From Clostridium massiliamazoniense (GTDB taxonomy: Bacteria; Bacillota; Clostridia; Clostridiales; Clostridiaceae): a DNA stretch of 64,000 bases. Under the pieces are notes generated by a model. The model saw nothing but the letters and a program-made list of their open reading frames with translations. It searched no databases and had not been told where the DNA came from. Shown piece after piece: positions 46,979 to 55,476 of the stretch (positions within the stretch are counted from its first letter, which is position 1; each line of letters begins with the position of its first letter). Made by a program: the position numbers and the translations under genes. The DNA is taken from contig NZ_LN879467.1 in assembly GCF_001403635.1 (NCBI RefSeq), positions 1 through 64,000 of the forward strand, given 5' to 3'.

Positions 46979-47626
46979 AAATAAATTTATATTTTGATTT
47001 ATTAAATTAGTTACATTTTGAAAATCATTTTGAACTACATTTTTTGCTTGTATAATTTGTGTATAAGTACCTCCAGAATGTAATAGAGCATTGTAACTAA
47101 TTATAGCTTTAACAAAAGCATTATTGTCAGAATAAATTTCATTAACAATTGGTTCTTCTTCACTTCGTTGTGATACTGAAAGAACATTTGAATATTTCAA
47201 AAAGTTATTTTGAAAAGCATTAGCTGAATTAACTGAGTCAGGATATAAATTTACAATATCATAGTAATTCATAGATATTGCAGTATTAATATCAAATCTT
47301 TCTATGTTTTTAAGTATATGTGCTTGTTCTTTCATATAACCAGATACAGTATTTAAATCTGGTGGTGAATAATTTTTATAAACTGGATTAGATCCATTTA
47401 ATTTTTCGATAGTATTATTATTTGTTGTTAATGGCGAAGCATAAACCTTCGTAGAAAATGTATTTGAGCAATTTATAATTAAATAAATAACTACAGCTAA
47501 AATAATAACAAATCCTAATACCTTTAATGGAGAAGCCGAATTTCTTTTATTGTAGCCTTTTAGTTTATTACTTTTCTGATATCGTTGAACTCTAGATATT
47601 CTAGAATTACTTCCAGAACCATTCAT
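46976..47626 (-). CDS. Membrane-anchored protein of unknown function
   Basis: About 216 residues. A basic cytoplasmic N-terminus (about 40 residues, rich in Arg, Lys, Asn, Ser), one membrane helix (about 38-56, VLGFVIILAVVIYLIINC), then an extracellular helical domain with Asn- and Ser-rich segments. No known family. An ATG 21 bp further out exists, but AGGAGG lies 9 nt before the start used here. Likely envelope-associated. Confidence 0.65.
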   Translation of the reverse strand: MNGSGSNSRISRVQRYQKSNKLKGYNKRNSASPLKVLGFVIILAVVIYLIINCSNTFSTKVYASPLTTNNNTIEKLNGSNPVYKNYSPPDLNTVSGYMKEQAHILKNIERFDINTAISMNYYDIVNLYPDSVNSANAFQNNFLKYSNVLSVSQRSEEEPIVNEIYSDNNAFVKAIISYNALLHSGGTYTQIIQAKNVVQNDFQNVTNLINQNINLF

Positions 47627-47770
47627 AGGAAAGTACCTCCTGTACAAGTTTATATTTCTTATTAATAAATACTAATAAGAATCCTATATTAAATATACTA
47701 GAAATTTTAACGAAATTAATAACAAATACTTAATAAAAATATATCAAAAAGTTAACAAAAAATTAATAAA

Positions 47771-49036
47771 TCATTGTTTCATAGAAGAATAAACTAAATT
47801 AAAAAGCATTGTTATATATGAGTTTGGCTTATTATATAATTCACTATAAATTGAATTAAAACTTTCATCTATAATGTTTAAATAGATATTATGGGAAGTT
47901 AATTTATTAAATTTAATTAGATTTAGAATCATTAAGGAATTAGGATTAGGCTTGTTTAAATCATATAAATTAACATTAATAATATTATTAATAGTATAAG
48001 GAATATTTTTGTCAATAAAAGCTTTATATTCAGAGGAATAATAATTTTTTATAACATAGTCAATAAGAAATTTAGTTTTATTTAGATAGAAGAGAGTTTT
48101 ATTATTAGACATAAATTCTATTAATGCAAATATTAATAAAACATAATCTTCTAAATTATAATCTTGAGAAATTAAATCATTAACAAATACTATTTCTTTT
48201 TTCTCATATTTAGAATGATTAAGGATAAAATCAAGAATATTTTTAGAATGATTCATTAATTCTATGTCCTTAAACTTATTACCTGCATAGGAGAGTGAAG
48301 CAGAAAAAAGAGAGTTATTACCTATATCTATATTTTTAGAAATAGATGGTTTAGTTTTTTTATTACTATATTCAATAAGTTTTTGTCTTATAATTTCATT
48401 TTTATCTTTAAAAAACTCATTTAATTCTAAATCTTTATCAATTAAATTTAAAATATTTTTTCCTTCGTAATTTCCTTTAATAGTTATATCATAATAAACA
48501 GAAAATAAAGGAAAATCTCCTTTTAATATATTGCGAAGTTCATCATAAGAAAAGGTGTAGTAGTCCCTTCCAGTTTGAAGGTCGCAGTATTCACTATCAA
48601 AATAAAGAGCAGAGTCTGAAGAAAGAGTATTTTTTATATAAGTGATAAGTTCATAAACGATTTCTTTAAATTTTAAATTATTAAATACTTTAAATCCTAG
48701 AGTATAAGGAAAAATAGCACTTGAATTATTATATAAGTTTTTATTAAAATTATTGATTGCTACATTGTTTTCAGAAAAATCATAAAAACCATAATGGATA
48801 TGATCATATATAGTGCTTTTATATAATGATGTTAAATTTTTTTCAATATATTTTTTCAAAATATTATCATCTTTAACACATGATATTTTTAATAAATAAT
48901 AGCTATTGAAAAAATCAGTGCTTTTAGAAGGTTCTTTGAAGTTATTATATAAAGAAGAAAAATTATATTCTTTATAGTGAATTGAATTTTTTAATAAATT
49001 ATCAGTATAAATAAAATCACCTACTTTAATAAATAA
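47771..49036 (-). pseudogene. N-terminally truncated YyaL-like (DUF255) protein
   Basis: The frame is open from 49036 to 47771, but the only usable start in it is a TTG at 48859 (362 residues) without a clear ribosome site. The sequence tracks the second part of YyaL/SSP411 proteins: YDHIHYGFYDFSENNVAINNFNKNLYNNSSA stands where relatives have [52 protein letters not shown] replaces the AEDADSEG-EG-FY-W motif, and GNYEGKNIL is intact. The N-terminal thioredoxin-like domain with HWCHVM is absent. The extension upstream of the TTG is also homologous-looking. I infer a degenerate remnant; a functional divergent protein is possible. Confidence 0.55.
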
Positions 49037-49471
49037 TTAGTATTTCGTTATTATTATCAAAATTTAAAAAATATATGATAAGAACCTAGAGAAAATTAAT
49101 TGATTTTTAGATTTTCAATTTAAAATGAAAGTGGAACAATTACTCATAACAATAAGTTAACAATAAATTCAAGTAGAAAATGTTGTAAAATTTTGATTTT
49201 TAATATATTATTTAATTGAAATGAAATAATACGAAGTAATATAAATAAAAACAAGGAAATTTGTAGAAAACTTTTAGGATGTAAATATACTTAACTTAAA
49301 AAACTTAAGTATTGAGTTAATTAAAGGAATTAATAAAAATGTTTTAGATAACAAATAATATTATTGTATTTAAATATAAAATATAATAAAATTTATTAGG
49401 ATATATTTATGAAAAAGTTTTTATATAAGTTTTTTATATAAGTAAAAAAAATTTTTATTATGGGGGACATT
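49037..49471. other. AT-rich intergenic region
   Basis: No gene or fold seen. Given the truncated YyaL-like frame that ends here, it could include what is left of its 5' end, but no thioredoxin-domain motif can be read in any frame. Confidence 0.4.
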
Positions 49472-49897
49472 ATGAAAAAAAATTTAGCTAAGGAATTATT
49501 ATCAACTTTTACTATATTAGAAGAATCTATAAGTCTATACAAAAAAGTTGAAAGGACTTATGATATACCAATGATATTAGATACTAATGTAAGGGAGAAT
49601 ATTAATAAGATATATGAATTAACATTAAAGGCTATAAGGGAAGTTTTAGATTTAGAAAAATTAGATTATGATAAGTATGATATTAATGACCTTATTTTAA
49701 AGGGAAAAGACATTGGAGTTTTAACTGAGGAAATTTATGAATTATTAGTAAGTAATTTTGTTCAGTTTAATGATTTAAATATGTATCAACAACATAGTGT
49801 TAATTATCTTATAGATTGGTATTATGAAAATAATTCAGAAATAGAAAATTTTAAGAATTATGTAAAAGAAGTATGGGAGAACAAGTGGTTTAATTAA
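49472..49897 (+). CDS. Hypothetical cytoplasmic helical protein
   Basis: About 141 residues, acidic, all-helical, without signal or membrane span (KKNLAKELLSTFTILEESISLYKKVERTY...). No family recognised. The ATG at 49472 is favoured because GGGGGA lies 5 nt before it; an in-frame ATG at 49460 overlaps this site. Confidence 0.6.
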   Translation: MKKNLAKELLSTFTILEESISLYKKVERTYDIPMILDTNVRENINKIYELTLKAIREVLDLEKLDYDKYDINDLILKGKDIGVLTEEIYELLVSNFVQFNDLNMYQQHSVNYLIDWYYENNSEIENFKNYVKEVWENKWFN

Positions 49898-50027
49898 AGA
49901 GTACAGGCTATAAAAATATTTGAAATAATATTGTAACAACAATGTTATTTAGGATTAATCAATTGTCATAAAGGATGTAATACTATAAAACTATAGAAGA
50001 AGGAGATAATAAAGAGAGGGAAGCATC

Positions 50028-50342
50028 ATGTTGAACGACTTAAATATTTTATTAGATTTAGGATTTTCAGAGATTTGTGATAATGAAAATGTTATAGGAT
50101 ACAAAATATATTTTGAAGATTTAAACAATTTTATAATAGTGGATATGAAAGGTGAGTTATACTTCGGGGTAGAGTATAAGTTTATGGAAGAACTAGGGAA
50201 TATATCTGATATAGCTGTTAGAAATATGCAAGAAGTTATACCATCTTTAAGATATCATTTATTTAAAAAAATTAATAGTAAGAAAAATTTTGGATTTGCA
50301 GATAAATGCAAAGGTATCTTTTTTAGAGATGTAAATGCTTAG
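50028..50342 (+). CDS. Hypothetical small protein
   Basis: 104 residues. Mixed strands and helices (IGYKIYFEDLNNFIIVDMKGELYFGVEYKFMEELG), no signal or membrane segment, no recognised family. AGAGAGGGAAG upstream is an adequate ribosome site and a perfect terminator follows at 50378. Confidence 0.6.
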   Translation: MLNDLNILLDLGFSEICDNENVIGYKIYFEDLNNFIIVDMKGELYFGVEYKFMEELGNISDIAVRNMQEVIPSLRYHLFKKINSKKNFGFADKCKGIFFRDVNA

Positions 50343-50376
50343 CAATAATAGTAGTACATAAATAAATTATATTAAA

Positions 50377-50407
50377 ATTCTTAGAGAATTCTAAGGATTT
50401 TTTTTTA
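50377..50407 (+). terminator. Terminator
   Basis: CTTAGA / TCTAAG stem (50380-50395) followed by TTTTTTTTT. Confidence 0.8.
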
Positions 50408-50568
50408 TACAAATAAAGCAATATAAGCTCAAATTTAATTTAGATAGGGTTAAATTGAATACATGTGAGGTAATATCTTTCAATAGTTCATATAAATAAA
50501 TATATAATAATACTTGAAATATAATATTATGATACAAGTATTTGGAAAAGGGCATGTTGATTTAAGTA

Positions 50569-50775
50569 ATGAAGAGAAGAAGAAATGAAAAAATTGAGGC
50601 TATAAATAATGATGAAGATTATATAGAAGTCCTTGATAGGTTTGGCAAGTTAAATGAAAAATATGGAATAAATATAATTATGGCTAAAAATCAAGATAAT
50701 AAGGTAATTTGGGGAGATGAGTATAATAAAAAAATAGTGATGCTGAAAAGAAACAAAGTTAAAAATTATGTTTAA
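50569..50775 (+). CDS. Possible small basic protein
   Basis: 68 residues, charged (MKRRRNEKIEAINNDEDYIEVLDRFGKLNEKYG...), with two short strands near the C-terminus. No family recognised and only a weak ribosome site (AAAGGG about 17 nt upstream). Kept because the frame is intact and its amino-acid composition is protein-like. Confidence 0.4.
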   Translation: MKRRRNEKIEAINNDEDYIEVLDRFGKLNEKYGINIIMAKNQDNKVIWGDEYNKKIVMLKRNKVKNYV

Positions 50776-50911
50776 TAGAAATAATACTTGAAATTATATT
50801 GAAATTAAAGCATACTAGTGTAGTAAGATTTAAAATCTTAATAGATTCGAGTAAAGGTTCAGGAATCTTATTTCTGAATTAGTTAAACATAAATTTTAGG
50901 AGGAACTTTTA

Positions 50912-51112
50912 ATGAGAGCAACTGTAGATAGAGAAGTTTGTATAGGATGTGAATTTTGTGCAAGTACATGCCCTAAGGTATTTACAATAAAAATGGTTGG
51001 AGAGGATGAAAAGTCATTTCCAATTGAAGGTGAAATACCAGAGGATGTTTTAGAATTAGCTTTAGATATAGAAACAAAATGTCCAGTAGCTGCTATAGCT
51101 ATTGAGGATTAA
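50912..51112 (+). CDS. Ferredoxin, single [4Fe-4S]
   Basis: 66 residues. CIGCEFCASTCP (Cys16, 19, 22... region) supplies three ligands plus Cys-Pro, and the distal CPVAAIAIED supplies the fourth, giving one cluster in a mono-cluster bacterial ferredoxin. It carries low-potential electrons. The location 500 bp before the Rnf operon is suggestive, because Rnf oxidises or reduces ferredoxin, although a strong terminator separates them. Ribosome site AGGAGGAAC. Confidence 0.93.
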   Translation: MRATVDREVCIGCEFCASTCPKVFTIKMVGEDEKSFPIEGEIPEDVLELALDIETKCPVAAIAIED

Positions 51113-51129
51113 AATTATTTAAGAAGAAT

Positions 51130-51172
51130 AAAAAAAGAGGATGTATCGAATTACAGATACATCCTCTTTATT
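51130..51172 (+). terminator. Terminator of ferredoxin, GAGGATGTATC family
   Basis: AAAGAGGATGTATC / GATACATCCTCTTT (51134-51169). Identical over 37 nt, loop included, to 46901-46937. Confidence 0.88.
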
Positions 51173-51200
51173 ATTTCAAATAACTTTGAAATAATAACTA

Positions 51201-51371
51201 ATTGATATTTATGTTAAACAGTGGTATATAAGTGAAATTATATTTATCTCATTAGCAATATTTCAATCTTTCATAAGATGGAGAGAAACAATATCTATAA
51301 TAGTATCATTATTATATAAATTATTAGTAGATAGAAATGAGAAAATTAGAAAAAAATCTAAAAGATATTAA
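51201..51371 (+). other. Open frame without start codon; possible gene remnant
   Basis: Reads IDIYVKQWYISEIIFISLAI then FQSFIRWRETISII and ends KIRKKSKRY with a stop at 51369-51371. It has a hydrophobic first half and a basic end, like the tail of a small membrane protein, but no ATG, GTG or TTG opens it and no ribosome site is present. The rest of 51172-51627 is AT-rich and carries nothing else I can identify. Confidence 0.3.
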
Positions 51372-51627
51372 AAAGCATTAACTCTCAACTTAAGTAAGAT
51401 AATAATAAAAATGTAATTTACTATAAATGCAGATATTAATACAAAGAAAAAATTATTATAAAAATATAACTTATTTATAAAATAAAGAATTAATTACCAA
51501 TAAATATTAATAAATATAAAAAAATAAAAAAAGATTATTAACAAATAAATAATCTATTGTTTAATTCTTTTTAGTGATGTTAGAATGAATTTGAAATAAA
51601 ATATAAAAATGTATAAGGAGGGATTAA

Positions 51628-52638
51628 ATGTATATAATGAACCTTTTTAATAGTGATAAGGGGTTAAAAGAAAAGTTTAAATTAAATGGGCTTGAGCCAA
51701 TAATTATTGGGGATTTTGAGGAGGTTAAAAAAGAAGAGAATAATTTAAATGTAAAAAAAGAAGATATTGTAGATTATTTAAATAAGTTTAAATTACATAA
51801 TGAAGCTTATTACGGGTTTAGTGAGGATAAACTTTTAATAAAAGCTTTTAGTTATGAAAGCAATTTAGATATTTATGATTTTTTAAAAGATAAAACTGAA
51901 GAAATAAAGATGGGAATTAAAATTCTAAGGATAATGAATCCTAATGCTGATATTAAAGTTGCAAGTAAGAATAAAGTTAATGAAATTGATTTTAAAGCAC
52001 CTAGTAAAGAAATTATAGAATTTGATAAAGTAGCTTTTGTAAAGGAGTACTTTCACTTTAAAAATATTTCTGAGGTTTTAATTTTGGACCTATTAGATAT
52101 AGTTTATCTAGGAGAAGTATTTATTAAAGAAAAACAGCGTGATTATGTATATATAACTGTATTTGGAGAAGCTGTTAATGCTAATAAAATAGCTAAAGTT
52201 AAAATAGGAACCAAAGTAAGGGAAGTATTTAACGAATTTAATGGTAATGAAAATAAATTAGGAAAAATAGTTTCTGGAGGAGTAATAAAGGGATATCAAA
52301 AAGTATCTTTAGATGATGAAATAATAGAAAAGGATAGAAGTCTTCTTTTTCTAAGTGTAGGGGAAGAAAAGAGAAGAAGAGAAAGTCCTTGTATAAGATG
52401 TTCTAAATGCTTAAGAATATGCCCTAAAGGATTAAATCTAATAAAGATCATTGAGTTATGGAAAGTGAATAATGAGGAAGAATTTATAAAATTTGGTGGA
52501 GAAAACTGTATAGAATGTGGATTATGTACTTATATATGCCCAGCTAATATAGAATTAAGTCATAAGATATGTACAGCTAAAAAGAATTATACCAAAAAAT
52601 CAAATAATGAAGAGGTAAGGAGTGAAGAACTTGTCTAA
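51628..52638 (+). CDS. rnfC: Rnf complex subunit RnfC, short form
   Basis: 336 residues, against about 430-450 for usual RnfC. Two [4Fe-4S] motifs are intact: CIRCSKCLRICP (Cys255-265) and CIECGLCTYICP (Cys294-304), and residues about 172-235 resemble the SLBB-like domain. The glycine-rich GGAGFPT-type segment that binds FMN/NADH in RnfC is not visible; residues 1-170 are divergent. So this subunit may not dehydrogenate NADH in the usual way. It opens the rnfCDGEAB operon; identity is secure from order and cluster motifs. GGAGGG ribosome site. Confidence 0.88.
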   Translation: MYIMNLFNSDKGLKEKFKLNGLEPIIIGDFEEVKKEENNLNVKKEDIVDYLNKFKLHNEAYYGFSEDKLLIKAFSYESNLDIYDFLKDKTEEIKMGIKILRIMNPNADIKVASKNKVNEIDFKAPSKEIIEFDKVAFVKEYFHFKNISEVLILDLLDIVYLGEVFIKEKQRDYVYITVFGEAVNANKIAKVKIGTKVREVFNEFNGNENKLGKIVSGGVIKGYQKVSLDDEIIEKDRSLLFLSVGEEKRRRESPCIRCSKCLRICPKGLNLIKIIELWKVNNEEEFIKFGGENCIECGLCTYICPANIELSHKICTAKKNYTKKSNNEEVRSEELV

Positions 52639-53518
52639 GGGGAATTTTGCTTTATCACCAGCACCTTACATAAGAAAAGGAAGTAATATTAATGCAATTA
52701 TTTTAGATTTTATTATAGCATTAATTCCAGCATTTTTTGCAGGAGTTTATTTTTATGGACAAGCAGCTATAAAAATAGTTTTAGTTTCCATAATTAGTAG
52801 TTTAGTTGCAGAGGTCATATGGAATAAACTTGTTAAGAAAACAACATACTTAACAGATTTAAGTCCAATAGTTAATGGATTAATATTAGGATTGATTTTA
52901 CCAACTCATCTACCAATTTGGATAGTTGCTATAGGTAGTATATTTGGAATTATAGTAGTAAAACAATTATTTGGGGGTTATGGTCAAAACTTCATGGAAC
53001 CTGCTGCTGCAACTAAAGCTTTTTTAATAGCATCATGGGCAGCTGTAATGGCAAAACCAGTAGTAGATACTGTAACTTCTGCTTCAGTAGAAGTAGTAGA
53101 AGTAAGCTTATTAGAAAAGTTTATAGGACAAAGTTCAGGAAATATAGGGGAAGTTTCAGTTTTAGCAATTCTTATAGGAGCTTTGTACCTGTTAATAAGA
53201 GGAAGAATTAATTTTAGAGCACCTATAGCTTTTATATTGGTAGCAACAGTTTTATGTTCTTATTGGGGAAAAGATTTATTGCTTCCTGGAGCATTTTATT
53301 TTTCAGCAGTTTTTTTATCAACAGATTATGCTACAACACCTATGACGAGAATGGGACAAGTTATTTTTGGTGCTTTAGCAGGGTTACTAGCTGCCATAAT
53401 TGCAGTTAAGGGATATAATCCAGAAGGACCTTATTATGCAATTATTATAATGAATTTAACAACACCTCTTATAGAATATTTAACTACTAAGAAATATAAA
53501 AAGGGGGTTACTAAGTAA
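52631..53518 (+). CDS. rnfD: Rnf complex subunit RnfD
   Basis: About 296 residues, integral membrane. Starts ALSPAPYIRKG, followed by spans and GGYGQNFMEPAAATKAFLIASW. The flavin-attachment segment reads DTVTSAS (146-152), with Ser152 where many RnfD proteins have Thr; the ApbE recognition pattern accepts either. Likely start is TTG at 52631, 8 nt after AAGGAG; a GTG at 52622 is an alternative adding three residues. It overlaps the end of rnfC and abuts rnfG (shared stop/start bases). Confidence 0.92.
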   Translation: MSKGNFALSPAPYIRKGSNINAIILDFIIALIPAFFAGVYFYGQAAIKIVLVSIISSLVAEVIWNKLVKKTTYLTDLSPIVNGLILGLILPTHLPIWIVAIGSIFGIIVVKQLFGGYGQNFMEPAAATKAFLIASWAAVMAKPVVDTVTSASVEVVEVSLLEKFIGQSSGNIGEVSVLAILIGALYLLIRGRINFRAPIAFILVATVLCSYWGKDLLLPGAFYFSAVFLSTDYATTPMTRMGQVIFGALAGLLAAIIAVKGYNPEGPYYAIIIMNLTTPLIEYLTTKKYKKGVTK

Positions 53519-54138
53519 TGAAAGAGAATTTAAAGCTTGGGGGAATACTTCTAGGAATAACATTAACAGCAGGAGTTCTTTTAGGAGTAACTAATGAATT
53601 AACTAAAGAAGCCATACTTGAAAATTCTAAAATAAACAAAGAGGATTTAGCTGTTATAATGCCAAAGGCAACAGCTATAGAAGATACGGATATTAAGTTG
53701 AGTGAAGAAGGTCCTATTAAAGAAGCTTATAAGGCGAAATCTGGGGAAAATGAAATTGGATATGTGTTTAAAGTTACAACAAAAGGTTTCCATGGTCCTG
53801 TTGATTTATTTGTAGCAGTATCATCAGAGGATAAAGTAACTGGAATGAAAGTTTCATCACATTCTGAGACACCGGGGCTTGGAGCTAGAATAGAGGAAGA
53901 AAGCTTTAGAAGTAAGTTTACAGACTTACCTATAAATGAGCTTGTAGAAATAGTAAAAACAACACCAAGCAAAGAAAATGAAGTAGATGGGATATCAGGT
54001 GCTACTGTATCATCTAAGGCTATCGGAACAGCAATAAACGATACTATAAATTTTTATAAAGAAAATATAAAAGGTGAAGAAGTTGAAAATATTCCAGAGC
54101 AAGATGCTACAACTGGTGCTAGTGAAGGCTCATGGTAG
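53518..54138 (+). CDS. rnfG: Rnf complex subunit RnfG (FMN-binding)
   Basis: 206 residues. One N-terminal membrane helix (about 6-25), then an extracytoplasmic FMN-binding domain. The flavinylation motif DGISGATVSS carries the acceptor Thr163, to which ApbE links FMN by a phosphoester. SHSETPGLGARI (about 114-125) is also typical. Overlaps rnfD by one base (TAATG). Confidence 0.95.
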   Translation: MKENLKLGGILLGITLTAGVLLGVTNELTKEAILENSKINKEDLAVIMPKATAIEDTDIKLSEEGPIKEAYKAKSGENEIGYVFKVTTKGFHGPVDLFVAVSSEDKVTGMKVSSHSETPGLGARIEEESFRSKFTDLPINELVEIVKTTPSKENEVDGISGATVSSKAIGTAINDTINFYKENIKGEEVENIPEQDATTGASEGSW

Positions 54139-54150
54139 GAGGTGTTAAAA

Positions 54151-54861
54151 ATGAGTAAATTAATAGAGAGATTAAAAAACGGTATTATAAAAGAAAACCC
54201 TATATTTGTTCAAGTTTTAGCTATGTGTCCTACATTGGCTGTAACTACAAGTGCTGAAAATGCAGTTGGAATGGGTATAGCATCCACAGTAGTTTTAATA
54301 TTTTCAAATATGATAATATCAGCAATAAGAAAAATTGTACCAGATAAAATAAGAATACCAGCATATATAGTTGTTATAGCTTCCTTTGTAACAATATTAG
54401 AAATGCTTATGCAAGGTTATGTTCCAAGTCTTTATAAGTCTCTTGGAATATTCATACCACTAATAGTTGTTAACTGTGTGATACTTGGTAGAGCTGAAGC
54501 TTATGCTTCTAAAAATCCAGTATTACCGTCAATATTTGATGCTATAGGAATGGGACTTGGATTCACAGTTGCATTATTTTTAATTGGTTCTTTTAGAGAA
54601 GTATTAGGAGCAGGAACAATTTTAGGTATTCAAGTAATGCCAGCAGCTTATAAGCCTGCATCTATAATGATACTTGCACCAGGAGCATTCTTTACTTTAG
54701 GAATTCTTATGACTATATTAAATGCAATTAGTTTAAGAAAAAATAAAAAACCTATAAAAGATAATTGTGGTGGAGGATGTAGTGGATGTTCATCAACTAC
54801 ATGTAGTGTTAATTCTAAAAATAGTGATTTAGAACCAAAAGGAATAGAACTAAAAAAATAG
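54151..54861 (+). CDS. rnfE: Rnf complex subunit RnfE
   Basis: About 236 residues with six spans, homologous to rnfA (NPIFVQVLAMCPTLAVTTSAENAVGMG near the N-terminus, FIPLIVVNCVILGRAEAYASKNPVLPS in the middle). RnfE and RnfA share an in-membrane iron-sulfur cluster through these Cys residues. The C-terminus has an unusual hydrophilic Cys-rich tail, CGGGCSGCSSTTC. The start used follows AGGAGGTG; an in-frame start 9 bp earlier lies inside that site. Confidence 0.94.
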   Translation: MSKLIERLKNGIIKENPIFVQVLAMCPTLAVTTSAENAVGMGIASTVVLIFSNMIISAIRKIVPDKIRIPAYIVVIASFVTILEMLMQGYVPSLYKSLGIFIPLIVVNCVILGRAEAYASKNPVLPSIFDAIGMGLGFTVALFLIGSFREVLGAGTILGIQVMPAAYKPASIMILAPGAFFTLGILMTILNAISLRKNKKPIKDNCGGGCSGCSSTTCSVNSKNSDLEPKGIELKK

Positions 54862-54881
54862 GAAGTTAAGGGGGAAAAACA

Positions 54882-55460
54882 ATGGAACTATTTATTATAT
54901 TTATTAGTGCAATGCTCGTTAATAACTTTGTTCTTTCTAAGTTCCTAGGAATATGTTCATTCCTTGGAGTTTCTAAGAAGAAGGATGCAGCAATTGGAAT
55001 GGGGTTTGCAGTTACTTTTGTAATGATATTAGCATCAGTAATGTCATTTTTAGTATACAATCAAATACTTGTAAGATTTAATTTAGAATATCTTTCCACT
55101 ATAGCTAATGTTCTTGTTATTGCAGCTTTAGTACAGTTTGTTGAAATGGCTATGAAAAAAATTAGTCCAGCTTTACATAAAGCTCTTGGAATATTTTTAC
55201 CGCTTATCACTACTAACTGTGCAGTTTTAGGAATGACAGTTTTAAATATTCAAGAAGGATATACGCTTTTACAATCAGTAGTAAATGGTATTGGTGCGGC
55301 AGCGGGATATATGTTATCCATAGTATTACTTGCTTTTATAAGAGAAAAAATTGACAATAATGAAAATATACCTACGGTTTTTAGAGGGTTACCAATAACA
55401 TTATTCACAGCTGGATTAATGTCTATTGCATTCTTAGGATTCCAAGGATTAATTCATTAA
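54882..55460 (+). CDS. rnfA: Rnf complex subunit RnfA
   Basis: 192 residues, six spans, inverted-topology paralogue of RnfE. VNNFVLSKFLGICSFLGVSKK and FLPLITTNCAVLGMTVLN hold the two conserved Cys segments. Length is the family norm. Tight spacing on both sides (20 and 16 bp). Confidence 0.96.
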   Translation: MELFIIFISAMLVNNFVLSKFLGICSFLGVSKKKDAAIGMGFAVTFVMILASVMSFLVYNQILVRFNLEYLSTIANVLVIAALVQFVEMAMKKISPALHKALGIFLPLITTNCAVLGMTVLNIQEGYTLLQSVVNGIGAAAGYMLSIVLLAFIREKIDNNENIPTVFRGLPITLFTAGLMSIAFLGFQGLIH

Positions 55461-55476
55461 TAAAGGGGGAATTACT

